Source: Chamaecyparis obtusa | Taxonomy: Eukaryota; Streptophyta; Pinopsida; Cupressales; Cupressaceae | Assembly (NCBI GenBank): GCA_027943335.1 | Contig: BSBK01000871.1 | Span: 322,501-386,500, forward strand | DNA: 64,000 nucleotides | Direction of reading: 5' to 3' | Shown here: positions 35,742 to 47,347 of the stretch, in pieces | Layout: each line of letters begins with the position of its first letter | Position numbering within the stretch: the first letter of the stretch is position 1 | Notes under the pieces: generated by a model | The model's input: the letters and a program-made list of their open reading frames with translations, nothing else | Told to the model about the DNA's origin: nothing | Databases searched by the model: none | Position numbers and translations under genes: made by a program

Positions 35742-36485
35742 GCTTGTAGTTGGTTTTCTAGTGGAAGAGACTATGGGCTCAAGGGCATTTAGGTAACATG
35801 CTAACTCATAGTCAGTCTAGAAAGTTAAGAGTTGAGGCTCTTGATAGCATTGAGACCAATCAATGAGGTGAGGATTGGCAAGGGGTAGGTCAATGACAGG
35901 TTCAATATTGTGGATACAAATGGTATCATCTCTGGTGATTGTAGAGTTAGGGTCTATCAAGTATCCCTCTAAGGTACTCAAATCATGATTTATCCTACCA
36001 AGCAAAGCATTGTCCACTAAAGAGACTTGTGGAATCGAATCCTCTAATCCTACACTAGACTTGTTAGCTACCTCAGGTTGAGAACTATATGTATGGACAA
36101 CATCAATGTCCATGTCAACTGTAGAAGAATCAAAGAGAGATTCCCATTCATACTCATGCGAGTCCGTATCTAAATCCTATTTGGGATATTTACACCAAGC
36201 ATGTTTATGACATCTAGATGTGGAAGCTCTAATGTCACCAAGGGTAACACCTTCTTGAATGCCATTCATGTATTGATGTTCTTGAATAGGATCTTCAATA
36301 GAAGATTCTTCTTGTTCTAGGCTTGAAACTGTTGGATGGTCAACTGGAGTATCTGAATCTCCCCAAAGGAGATTAGTGGAAGGGACCCAATCTTCACACA
36401 TGTCCTGCTGGTTTGTCAAATTGGGCATATACTTTGTTTCATCCTCACTATCTATCTCACCAAGGATAGGAACAGGGTTCTTGTT

Positions 36486-37877
36486 CTAATTTTTGAAACC
36501 TAGGCCAACCATTTTTTTAGACCTGCATCCAAAAAGAGCATGATCGAGAGGTTCAGCTCTAGCATCTAATCTATGACTGAGAGGACCATGACCTAGATAG
36601 CCCATACTTTTGACAAGAGTGTACCCTCTTCCATATGCCTTAGGAGAGGGAGAGAATTTCTCATTATGCATGTATTTGTCTTCTCTATAGATCCAGTCCT
36701 TGACAGCCATCTCTTCTTTTTCATCCTGGATAGGCATTGAGGACTCTACAAATGTACCAAACAAAGTCATGGCTAAAGATGAAGGTTGCATCTCTTGTGA
36801 AGGTTTTCCATAAGACCTAGGTGAGACTGGCAGTTTTGTAAAGGAGTTGAGTAGATATCCCCCCATACCAAGATCTATGGACTTGAACTTATTCTTGCAC
36901 TATGCTAGGGTTGCATCAAAATCCTCTACTTCCCTGTTGAAAAGAACATGAGTCCCTGCTAAAATTGCATTTACAGATAATGTGATATCCCTAAGTATAT
37001 AGACTTCTACTCCATTATAGGGGAACTTAACACATTGGTGGTAGGTGGATGGCACTACTTGCATGTCATGAATCCATGGTCTACCAAGTAGGATATTATA
37101 TGCTAGAGGACCAGCATCAACAATTTGGAAGAAAATGTCCTTTTCAATAGGGCCAATCCTAAATGGAAGGATGGCCAACCCTTTAGAACTTCTCTCTACC
37201 TCATCATAGGTTTTAGTGGTAATTTTCTTCTGGGTATCAATAACTTGCTCATAATAACCTAGTATCTTCAACAGACTCAAAGAACAAATGTTGAGCCCAG
37301 CACCCCCATCAATCAACACATGCCTGACATGAGTCTTTTGAATCATGACTTTGATATGAAGGGAAAGATTATGTGGATGGCTCAGAGATTTGTCATCTTC
37401 TAAAAATGTTAGGTAATGAGGGCTGGTAAGGTGGTTAACCATGTTCTAGAATTGGTCAACATCTATGTTGTTAGGAACATTTGTTGCATGCAAAGCATCC
37501 TCAAGGATACGCTTATGTCTTGGAGACATTTCTAAAAGCTCAAATATTAAGATTTGAGCTGGCGTTCTTTGTAACTGGTCAACAAGATTATAGCTCATTT
37601 TAGGGTTGACTGCTAATTTGGTGGTGACATTTTTGGATGTCACTTGCTTGGGTTTGCTAGACTGGTTGGAACTAGGACCTCTAATAACCACAGGACCTTG
37701 GCTTTGACTTCTTGTAACAGAGTTAAGAGATTTGGATGACCTTTGAGAATGAGGACCCCTAAGCACGACCACAGGTTCTTCATCAAATATAGGAGGAGAT
37801 CCCACATCATAACCATAAGGATCCTTGTCCTTCATCATGTTGAAACTTTCCTCCATAACCTCAAGCATATTGACCAC
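36486..37877 (-). pseudogene. Outer element protease and G-patch region
   Basis: A retropepsin lies at about 37340-37030: VLIDGGAGLNICS (DGG in place of D-S/T-G), AILPFRIG and NILLGRPWIH. At about 36710-36490 a G-patch-like segment follows (GYTLVKSMGYLGHGPL, then MVGLGFKN). It is glycine-spaced and ends with an aromatic GLGF, as in the plus-strand guest. G-patch modules bind nucleic acid and, in betaretroviruses, are fused to the protease. Between protease and RT (36428-35741) lies a long acidic linker. The frame is the same as gag and pol. Confidence 0.75.
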
Positions 37878-40016
37878 ATTTTCTACAGCTGTGTAGGTAT
37901 AGTTGATTTCAACCTTTCCATTCTTTGGTTTAGAGGTTTCCCCCTTCTCCTATTTAGGAAAAGTCTCATTGAATGCCTTATGGTCTACATTGGTGTTCAA
38001 CCCATCAATTTGAAGTTTTCCACTCTCAATAAGATCCTGAATAATGTGCTTTAGTTTCCAACAATGTTCGATGTCATGTCTAATGCCATTGTGGAACTTG
38101 CAGAAAGCTTTTTCATTCCACCAATGTGGCTTAACATTAGGTATGCAAAAATTTGCTTGATCTTGTGGTTGTGCAAGGTTATTGGCAATGAGCATCTTGA
38201 AAACATCCTCATATGAGTCACCGAGTTTATAAAATTGTCGCCTCTCCTTTTTGGGCTTATCTTGATACTTTGGTTTATGCTCTTGTGGAGTGGAGGATGT
38301 GTTGAGCTTCATAGCTTGAACTGCACTAGACAAATTAAGGACACCTTGATCCTTGGGTTGAGAAGAGTCCACAACTCCATTGTTGACTACTTGTTTGTTC
38401 TTGTTCTAGTGTGAGTTCTTTCCTTTGTCCTTATTAGAGTTGTTAGTATTTTGACCATTGTTGTTATTGTTATGTTTGGTCAAAATCCTTTTCTCTTTCA
38501 AGATATCCTCAATTTGACATGTGGTTTTGACCGTAGTGTCAAAGGAATCAAAGACCATCTTCCGAACCTCATACCACATTGCAGGCACCAAGTTGCTAAC
38601 AATGATATCAATCCTTTCATGCTCAGGAATAGTCCTAAAATAGTGAGAGCACAATCATCTCCATCTTTGTAAGAAGGTAAAAAAGGATTCCCCTTAGTTC
38701 TACTTCAAATTTCACAAGTCTAACATAGTGATTGATCTTGACAAGTTGTATGCAAAATGTTGAACAAATATGTGGACAAGTTCTTTGAAATTTTTGATGG
38801 GAGGGGTTATGTTGGTAAACCACTCCATGGCTTGGCCCTTGAGACTCCTTTGAAATAATCTCATAAGATAGGAGTCATCTTGGTGAAATTCAAAACTCAT
38901 GATGTAGAACTAACGCACATGATCATGTGGGTCGCCATTGCCGTCATACTTTTCATATTAGGGAATTTCAACTTTTCTAGGAAAATCCTTCATACTCACA
39001 CTCCTATCAAAAGGATTGGGATAGATTGAGTCAAGTGAAAAAGAAATTTTAGGTGCCAACACCTTTTCCATCATACACTTGAGTTGTTTGATCTCCTCTT
39101 CTTGGGATGGACCTTGTTTCTTGATTCTTTTATCCACGTCAAAGTTGTAAGGGACCCTCACACCCTTGTTGATCAAGCTCTCTAGGAAATTATCCTTGTT
39201 TTGATCTAGATACTTCTCCACATATTGTTGGAATAGTGGTTCTTGTTGCATCCTCATAAAGTCTTGATCATCAAAACTTGCACTACTTCCTCCATGTTGA
39301 GATCCATGATGAGCTCATTGGGAGGGTTGTCTTGAGTTCCTAGGAGGTGTTTGTCTCCTATGTTGTGAAATCCTTCTTCCTCTAGGACTAGGAGATCTTG
39401 AAGGGGTTCTTGACCGCCTTCTACTTTGTGGGGTTCCTGAGGGAGTAGATGGTGGAGAGTTGTTCCCACTATTGGTACCCCTGTTATTGAATTGGTCATT
39501 GAGTTGTTGGGCTAAAAGCCTATCTTGTTCTTCTTGAAATGCTTTTCTTTTCAACTCTAACAAGGCTTGTTGCTCCACCTCTAGGAGTCTAAACCTCTCT
39601 TCTTTCATGGCTTGTTCATCCAAAAAGGCTTTCTTTTCATGTTCAATTCTTTTAAGCCTTTCATTTGCATACCTTGAGGTTGTTTTGAGTGGAGAGTTGA
39701 GCCTTGAATGTTTGAACAAGTTGTTAGTAAATGTTGCATTCACATGACCATCACAAGATTCATTTTTTTGGTCTTCATGTTGTGACTGTGCATCTTGGTG
39801 AGCTCATCCATAATGCCTTTCAGCCCTTTGATGGGCATCTAGATATCTTGAGTTGATAGGGGGTGATTCTAGTTGATTATCATCACTGAATAGCCTGTTA
39901 TCCCTATGTTTCTGAAAAATGTCATCAAGATTTTGATCCATGGCTTCTCTCTCCTTTCTAGTCATGGTGTAACTCATGTCCATATCTGATTGAGAAGGTG
40001 CTAAAGAGGTACTCAA
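37878..40016 (-). pseudogene. Outer element gag
   Basis: The frame from 40016 runs without frameshift into pol. The N-terminus is charged. A long coiled-coil-like stretch (ERLKRIEHEKKAFLDEQ...) and an RS-rich block (RRRSRTPSRSPSPRGRR) come next. The capsid region includes MEWFTNITPPIKNFKELV and the Tat-type knuckle FCKFHNGIRHDIEHCWKLK at about 38100. Stops occur at about 39804, 39315, 38958, 38712, 38406 and 37950. Together with pol it makes one frame of 2593 codons (40016-32238). Confidence 0.82.
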
Positions 40017-40243
40017 CTCACTAGGATTTCTCTTTGGGTCAAACTAAGCTTCGGACTCACTCCTAGGTGATTGATCAAAGAAGGGCTCTTTTCCCTTTCT
40101 CTTTTGATGAGTTCAGACTAAGGGTAACCAATCAAAGACAACTTGAGGTCATTTTCCTTGACTGACTTGGTACCTTGTTGTAACTGACATGAAAGAAAAA
40201 GACCCTTGGTGATAAGATGACCCTACGAAACATCAATACCAAA
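40017..40243 (-). other. Outer element leader, segment next to gag
   Basis: Non-coding continuation of the 5' leader. The rest lies at 51915-54256 beyond the plus-strand guest. CTAGG at 40244-40248 is the left target duplication of that guest. Confidence 0.7.
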
Positions 40244-40248
40244 CTAGG

Positions 40249-41865
40249 TGTATAGTCTTAAAATGGAAGCACTTCGATCTTGATAGGTTTAGCACCCTCT
40301 TTTAGTACATTTATCATGATAGACTTGCATTTAGGATGCATGTTGCACTTATCTTCTTCATTCTAGGTGAAATTAGCGTTAGGATCCCATGGATTCTCCT
40401 AAATTTCCCTCTTTTGTTGCTCTATTTTCTAGGTAGGACTTAGAAATAGGTCCCCCTTGCTTTCATCATAGTTATCATAGGATTTTATGCCTATTCCTGG
40501 CATTCTGTCCTAATCTGATATCATTTATAGGTCTCTGCACATCCCTGGGACCTCCTATCTTGATTCTGATTGGATCTGGGCACAAGGTCAAATTCGAGGT
40601 TGATCCTGACTAGGTCAGGATCAAGCTTGAACCTAACTAGGTCAGGATTGAGGTCGAACCTGACTAGGTCAGGTCCAACCTCAATTTTGCCCCCCTCATT
40701 TATATTTCCAAAATCTTGGATTTTCAGGCATCAGGCTTTCGGGATATTTATTTTCCCACCTCTGGATTAACCATTTTGGGTTTTAGGATGGTAAATCCTC
40801 TAATTGCATTTAATCTAGGTATATTTTCTAAAGGTTAGGACCTAATTGGGATTTAATTCTCCAAGGTGGCCCCTCTAGAGGATTGTTCCCTAGTTCACTA
40901 TAAAAGGAGGCCTTCCTCTCTCATTTTCACATCAAGTTTTTCAAGCTCAAGCACTCTCAAGCAAGATGATTGATCCAACATCCATTATTCACATCTCTCC
41001 ATCAAGTTTTGTGAGCAAGAATATTTCAAGAAAGAAAGCAATGGTGAAGATGTAGGATAGCAAGAGGATGATATAGAAGATCAAGCCATTGTTGATATCA
41101 AGCATCTTTGTGAACACATATTTGGAGCAAGAGAGATCCTTTCTTCCTTGATCCACCATCATCACCTTTAAAGCATTCAAAGATTCAATCATGGGGTAAC
41201 AATTATGGATTGTGAGTTTGGTAGAAGTACTTTAGCCTTGGGGGCCTGGTATGCTTTTCTATCTCATTCAAATCTATGCATTGTTATTTCATACACATTC
41301 ATGCTAGGGTTTTGATCTAGAGGATTAGATCTTGGCATTACACTTTCAATACACACACACACACACATTCTATTTCAATCAGCTATTCATGGAGGTGGTG
41401 ACCACCAAAATGGGGGTTTGACTAAGGCAAAACCCTATATAACCACCCCCAAAACCCCCTTTTTTAGATATCTACAGTTGCTATTTCAGGAATCGGATGA
41501 TAGATTTGAGTACCCTTTTTTCTAAACTTTCAGGATCTGTGAACAAAATTAGAATTAGGCTTTAGAATAAAAATGTGGTATTTGACCTTTTATGAGGGTC
41601 AAACTCAACCTACTACCGAAAAGATGAAACTTTTCTGGGTTTTCTCCGTCTCGGCTTTCTAATCACAGATCTGGTTGCAGAATCTTCCAAAACCTCATAC
41701 AAACTTCAAAAAACAAGTATTTTCAAATCAATTTCATAATGAGGTATGCATCTTGACCTAATTAATTTCCAGATTTACTTATGCTATGCCAATTCCAATT
41801 TCAATTCAAATGAATAAGTGTTGAATGTTAGGTACATTGCTAAGCTTCCATTTTTCTCCTATTCA
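40249..41865 (+). repeat. Plus-strand guest 5' LTR
   Basis: TGTATAGTCTTAAAATGG...CTCCTATTCA, 1617 bp. It matches 50293-51909, about 92% by eye, with no net length change. It holds a 27-bp tandem array (40585-40690) and a CA microsatellite (about 41351-41368). Confidence 0.93.
40585..40690 (+). repeat. 27-bp tandem array with AGGTCA core in LTR
   Basis: AGGTCA recurs at 40585, 40612, 40639 and 40666, exactly 27 bp apart, mostly as CCTGACTAGGTCAGG, which is itself a near palindrome. The 3' LTR has the array at the same offset (from 50629), partly decayed to AGGTTA. The core ACTAGGTCA is shared with the intron array at 49375-49571. Confidence 0.85.
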
Positions 41866-41868
41866 TTT

Positions 41869-41886
41869 TGGTGAACCTGTTTACGA
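41869..41886 (+). other. Plus-strand guest primer-binding site
   Basis: TGGTGAACCTGTTTACGA starts three bases after the 5' LTR end. Position and TGG start fit a tRNA primer site. The tRNA is not assigned. Confidence 0.7.
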
Positions 41887-42008
41887 CAACTCTTTCTTTT
41901 ATGGTGTTAGATTTAAATCTTGTATGCTTATAAGATTAGATTTCTTGCATTTATATTTCAAAAATACAAAAATATTGTCATTCTTTTAGTACTTTCTTTG
42001 TATTCAAC

Positions 42009-43826
42009 ATGTATGATTCTTGTTTTGAGTACTTTGATGAGGCTTTTATTGTACAAGAAGATAGATTTCCTAATGAGGTACATGGTAGTGAGGATGACAA
42101 TGGTTTGAATATGATCTCCATGGATCCTATTCCTATTTCACTCTCCTCCACAACCTCTCCAATTGACCTATACCATAGGGTGTGTGCATGGTTACCTTCA
42201 TGTCCCACTATTTGTAATATTGATAAACCTAAAATGATATATCCTACACCTTTGATGTTTGTAAAAGGATGTCCTCGTATAAAAATTAAAGGTAAACCTA
42301 GAGATCCTTTATATTTCTTTGACAACATTGATTCCATTTCACATGCTTATTGCACAGGAAATAACCCTCAGCCTACTGTATCAGTTTCTTTACCTCCTTC
42401 TCAACCTATGCTTTCAGAAGCACCTAGGTATCCCTCTACATTTAAGGAGTACAACTTAGTTGACCAATTACGTGCTACTCCTAATAATATATCTTTATGA
42501 GAATTACTTCAAACTTCCCTGACATATCATGAGGCATTGCAAAAAGCTTTATCTACTCTTCCTGCTTCACCTCCTAATCAAGAGAACATTCATTCTATTT
42601 TGGATCGTATGCATACTATGCCTTCTGTACCTCCTATTATGTTTTCTGATAATGACTTACCATCCCTAGAAGTGGAGAATCAATATGATGCTCATATGGT
42701 GGCTGTCTCTATTAATCAAAGGATCATTCGAAGAACCTTAATTGATAATGGATTTGGACTTAATATTTGTAGCATGGATATTCTCAAGGCAATTAAGGAT
42801 GATCTATCTACTATTCAACCTAATAATGTTCCTATACGTGGATTTGACAATATCGTGAAAAGAAATTTGGGCATTATTACCTTACCTATTAAAGTTGGTC
42901 TAGTTATTCTAAATACTCCTATTCATGTTATGCCTGGACCTCTCAATTATAATCTTCTTTTAGGAAGACCATGGTTACATACTATGCATGCAGTTCCTTC
43001 TACTCTTCATCGCAAGGTTAGGTTCATCTATAATAACTTAATGTATACATTACATGTAGATGATGCCCCAAATCCTTGCTTAAATGCAAAATATGCCAAA
43101 ATCTCTAAACCTCTTCAAACTAGTAAAGAGATTGAAAAAAAATCAAAGATACAACAATTTGAGATAAAACAACCTGACATTCAACAACAAGAAGCCCCAT
43201 CTTCTTCTTCTTTGAATGAGGATGATTGGGGGACATTGGATTTTAATCCTACGTTTATTGGAGAATACAAGGTCTCTAATTTGGAATTCATGAAGCAACA
43301 TAATGAGTTTGAGAAGAAAGTTTTTATTTCTTCACCACTTTCTAAAGAATTAAAAAGTAATTTTGTTGCCACTTTGATTAATGAAATGCTTGGCACTATA
43401 AAGCCTTATTGTTATGACATTGTGACATATGCTGCTCCTTGGACTCCTTCTAACATGACTGATCGATATGGTCCTGGTTATCATTTGCTTAAGAAATTAG
43501 GATTTAATGGGAAAGGCTGTGGTAAATATGAACAAGGTATACAAGTACCTTTAGATAACAAACTTTATGATCATACATATGGATTAGGATTCAATCCTTA
43601 TAGAAAACCATGGGCTTTTCCTCTTAATGTTAATCATATTTGCAGTGGACAATTGAAGTTGGTTAACGCATTACTTATTGACTTTAATCAACCCTCCTCT
43701 TTGGATATTTTTCCTAAAGATGAAGCCTTAATGGAATTTTTGGGAATTCATGAAGATTTACCTAGGTTTCATCACAAACGAGGAAAGCCTTATTTTTTAA
43801 AAATAGATGCTTATTTTGGAGAATAG
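42009..43826 (+). pseudogene. Plus-strand guest protease and G-patch
   Basis: The frame opens at ATG 42009. The upstream ~160 residues match the pre-protease part of the outer element (EYNLVDQLRATP against YNLVDQLQRTPAQ) and contain no capsid or zinc knuckle. Protease: TLIDNGFGLNICSMD (DNG in the active site) and NLLLGRPWLHTM. A G-patch-like module at about 43440-43610 reads GYHLLKKLGFNGKGCGK and YGLGFNPYRK. The stop at 42498-42500 is TGA. The next stop (43824-43826, TAG) is in frame with pol, so this was part of one polyprotein. Confidence 0.85.
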
Positions 43827-46172
43827 GAAGACCATGATATTCTTACTTTACCAATGGATTCTCCAGTAAGAAGTGATTTGTTAATTACTAAAACTATTGA
43901 TATTCAAGTGGAGGAAAATGATTCTGAAAGGATGATAAAAATTGGGAAATGTTTGAATCAGGATGAACATGATCACTTGGTTTCCCTTTTGCTTGAATTT
44001 AAGGATATATTTGCTTGGACATATTCTGATAAGCTAGGTATAGATTCTAAGATTGTTACTGATAACATTTTTTTAAAGCTGAATATGAAACCTGTCAAAC
44101 AAAAAATTCGAAAGATGAATCCATGAATTGCTTTATTAGTCAAAGGAGAAATTGAAAAATTATTAGATTATGGATTTATCCATTCTATTAATTACTCAGA
44201 TTGGATTTCAAACATTGTACCTATGTCAAAAGGATAAAATAAGATAAGGATGTGCACTAATTTTAGAGATTTAAATAGGGCATCCTTGAAGGATGATTTC
44301 CCGCTACCTAATATTGATATGATTGTGGATTCAACAACAGGCCATGCCTTGTTATGATTTATGGATGATTTTTTGGGATACAATCAAATCTTTATTCCCC
44401 CTAAATATCAATTTAAGACTGCATTTATAACACCTTGGGGCACCTTTTGTTGGGTCATGATGCCCTTTGGATTAAAAAATGTAGGAGCAACTTATCAATG
44501 GGCTATGACTTTGATTTTTCATGATTACATTCATAAGATACTTGAAGATTATGTGGATGACATCTTGGAAAAATTTATACAAAGAAAGGATCATGTTACT
44601 ATTTTATGATAGATATTTGAAAGGATTAGAAGTTATAATATGAGATTGAATCCTAAGAAATGTGTCTTTGGAGTTGATTTTGGTAAATTATTATGATTTA
44701 TAATCTCTAAGTGAGGCATTGAAGTAGATACTAAAAAGATTGAAGCTATTGTTAATATGCCTCCTCCTAAGAATATATCACAATTATGAAGCTTACAAGG
44801 AAAAATACAAGCTATTCGTCACTTTATTTCTAATTTAGCAGACCAAACTATTCCTTTTACTTCCTTTCTTAGAAAGGATACCACTTTCTCTTGGAATGAG
44901 GAGTGTAAACAAACTTTTGAGCAATTTAAGGAGTATCTTGTGAATCCTCCTATCTTGCAACCTACAAATTTTGATAAACCATTTCAATTATACACTTCAA
45001 TGACTCCATCGGCCATGAGTGCGTTGTTAGCTCAAATTGATGATAATGATAAAGAAAGACCTATGTATTACATTAGTCAGAATTTACTTGATTATGAAAC
45101 ATGATATATAGATTTAGAAAGACAATGTCTCACCATAGTTTATGCATGTCAAAAACTTAGGCATTATTTGATAAATGCTGAAGTTAATGTGATTGTTAAG
45201 TTTGATCCTTTGAAACATCTTTTCTCACAAACTAATCTCTCAGGTCAGCTGGCAAAATGGGTGATGTTGCTTATAGAATTTGATCTTAATTTTATTTCTC
45301 AAAAATCTATTAAGGGACAAGCATTGACAGATTATCTAGCTGAAGCTCCTTGTCCTTACCTAGATGAAAGTTATATTTCTATAGAATTTCTTGATGATAA
45401 TACCCTAACTCTTCAATAGGAGGATATTTGGGAATTATATTTTGATGGATCTAAATGTAAGACAGGTTCTGGTGTGGGTATCATCTTGATTCCCCCTACA
45501 AAAAAACCCATTCCTTTATCATATAAACTAACCTTTCCTTTCACTAATAACATTGTGGAGTATGAAGCTCTTATAGCTAGACTACGAGCAACTTCATCCC
45601 TCAATATCAAACATTTACATATATATGGAGATTCACAACTAATAGTTGAACAAATTGAAGGAGGATATCAGACTAAAAATGCTAAAATGACACAATATAG
45701 AGATTTAGCTCTTGATGTGCTTTCACAATTCTCCCCTTATATGATTTAGACTTTACCTAGAAAGGACAATTGATATGCAGACACCATGGCCAGTGCATCT
45801 TCCTTGGTTTGTCTTGAGAACAATGCAGAAAAAAATCAATTTACTATACAAACTCTTAAATGCCCTGCAATTTCTAATAAGTTTACCTCTGACTATTTTA
45901 ACTTGCATTCGGATGAATGGTATTCACATATTTTTGATTTTTTGAAGGATGGTACTTTTCTTGAATCAGCAACAAGGAACATGCATAATTGTATTAGGAA
46001 AATTGTAGCATGGTACATCATTTTAGGAGATACGCTTTAAAAATGTTCTTACGAGGGATTATTATTACGATGTCTTAATAGAACTGAAATTCCTATCGCT
46101 CTAGCAGAGGCTCATTCTAGTTCTTGTGGGGGACATTTTGGTGGAAAATCCTTGGTTAATAAATTACTTTGA
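43827..46172 (+). pseudogene. Plus-strand guest RT, RNase H and archaeal-type RNase H
   Basis: Same frame as the protease. RT: TNFRDLNRASLKDDFPLP, FMDDFLGYNQI, MMPFGLKNVGATYQ and active site YVDD (about 44560). The RT-linked RNase H (about 44990-45300) lacks its first Asp (LYTSMTPSA). The archaeal-type RNase H at about 45420-45800 keeps Asp in LYFDGSK, Glu in VEYEALIA, Asp in IYGDSQLIVEQ and Asp in YADTMAS. At least a dozen stops occur, many TGA where Arg CGA fits (before IALLVK, in QL-SLQGK, in ET-YIDLER, in DN-YADT), but there are no frameshifts. Confidence 0.88.
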
Positions 46173-47144
46173 ATGGGATATTATTGGCAAACAATGGAAC
46201 AAGATTCTTTCATGTTTGTTAAGAAAAGTCCTCAATGTCAACAACATAGTAATTTGATTCATTCTCCTGCTTGTGAGCTTCATAATCAAGTTTCTCCATG
46301 GCCTTTTAGTGTTTGGGGTTTTGACCTTATTGGAAAAATCTCACCGATTTCTTCTCAAGGACATACTTACATTCTCACCACTACAGATTACTTTACAAAA
46401 TGGGTTGAAGCTGTCCCTCTTCGTTCAACAATGGCAGATGTTATTTGTGATTTCATCCTTAATAATATCATAACAAGATTTGGTATTCCTTTGACAATAA
46501 TTTCAGGTAATGGAACATATTTTAAAAATAAAGAAGTTTCAAAATTCTCAGAGGAATATAGGATTCAACATCAATTTTCAACTCCTTACTATCCTCAATC
46601 TAATGGACAAGCTGAAGCATCGAATAAAATTATTGAACAAATTTTGAGAAAAATAGTTAGTAAGCATGCGAAAGATTGGCATACTCAATTAACTTATGCT
46701 TTATGGGCCTATAGGACTAGTGTTCGTACCACCATGAGTACTTCTCCTTATAACCTTGTCTATGGTACTGATGCTATTATGTCTTTGGAACTTGAAATAC
46801 CTTCTTTACAAATTTTATTTCATGGGATAATTGATAAAGATATTTTTCATGAACAACGAATACATGCATTAGAACATATAAAAGCTTATCATAAATCTCT
46901 TCAGAAACAATACAATCATAAGGTAATTGAATGAACATTTGTGGTTGGTGATTTAGTCCTTTATGAGAATCAACGGAATGTGAATGCTTTACCAAGTGAA
47001 AAAGGAAAATTTAGCCCTAATTGGCTTGGACCTTTTGTTGTTATTGAAGACTTTGGTTTAGGTGCTTACAAACTTGCTGATATGGATGGTGTTTCTTTAA
47101 AGGAACCCATTAATATTATGCATCTTAAATGTTATTACCCTTAA
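46173..47144 (+). pseudogene. Plus-strand guest integrase
   Basis: The GGHFGGKSL region and a zinc module with one Cys changed (KKSPQCQQH) come first. The catalytic Asp in VWGFDLIG is followed by GGT (Gly, 46506-46508) in IISGNG, where the second catalytic Asp is expected. The catalytic Glu in SNGQAEASNK is present. The C-terminal part has FVVGDLVLYENQ and WLGPFVVIE, ending at TAA 47142-47144. One TGA lies at 46932-46934. The copy could not encode active integrase. Confidence 0.87.
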
Positions 47145-47347
47145 ACTCATTTGTTCCATGTGCATTTATGTATTCCTTATAAAAAAATTATTTTATAGGT
47201 TATGTAGTTTTAGTAAAAATTATATATTGAATATGTTTATGCACTTTCTTTCTTTCTTTCTATTAAGTTTTATATTGATGAAAGCATAGTAATCAAACAT
47301 AGAACTAATTAGTAGAGAAATTTTTTCATTCATTAACAAAATAGTTT

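Noticed and set aside
41351..41368. CA microsatellite as functional site
   Set aside because: Simple repeat of variable length between the two LTRs; no evidence for function.
42009..47144. Stop-codon recoding or readthrough as a coding strategy
   Set aside because: Stops are numerous, of all three types, and mostly at positions where CGA or CAG is expected from the related element. Mutation decay is simpler.
47145..47347. Extra coding exon between integrase and PMD end
   Set aside because: Only stops and low-complexity sequence in all frames; treated as 3' spacer.
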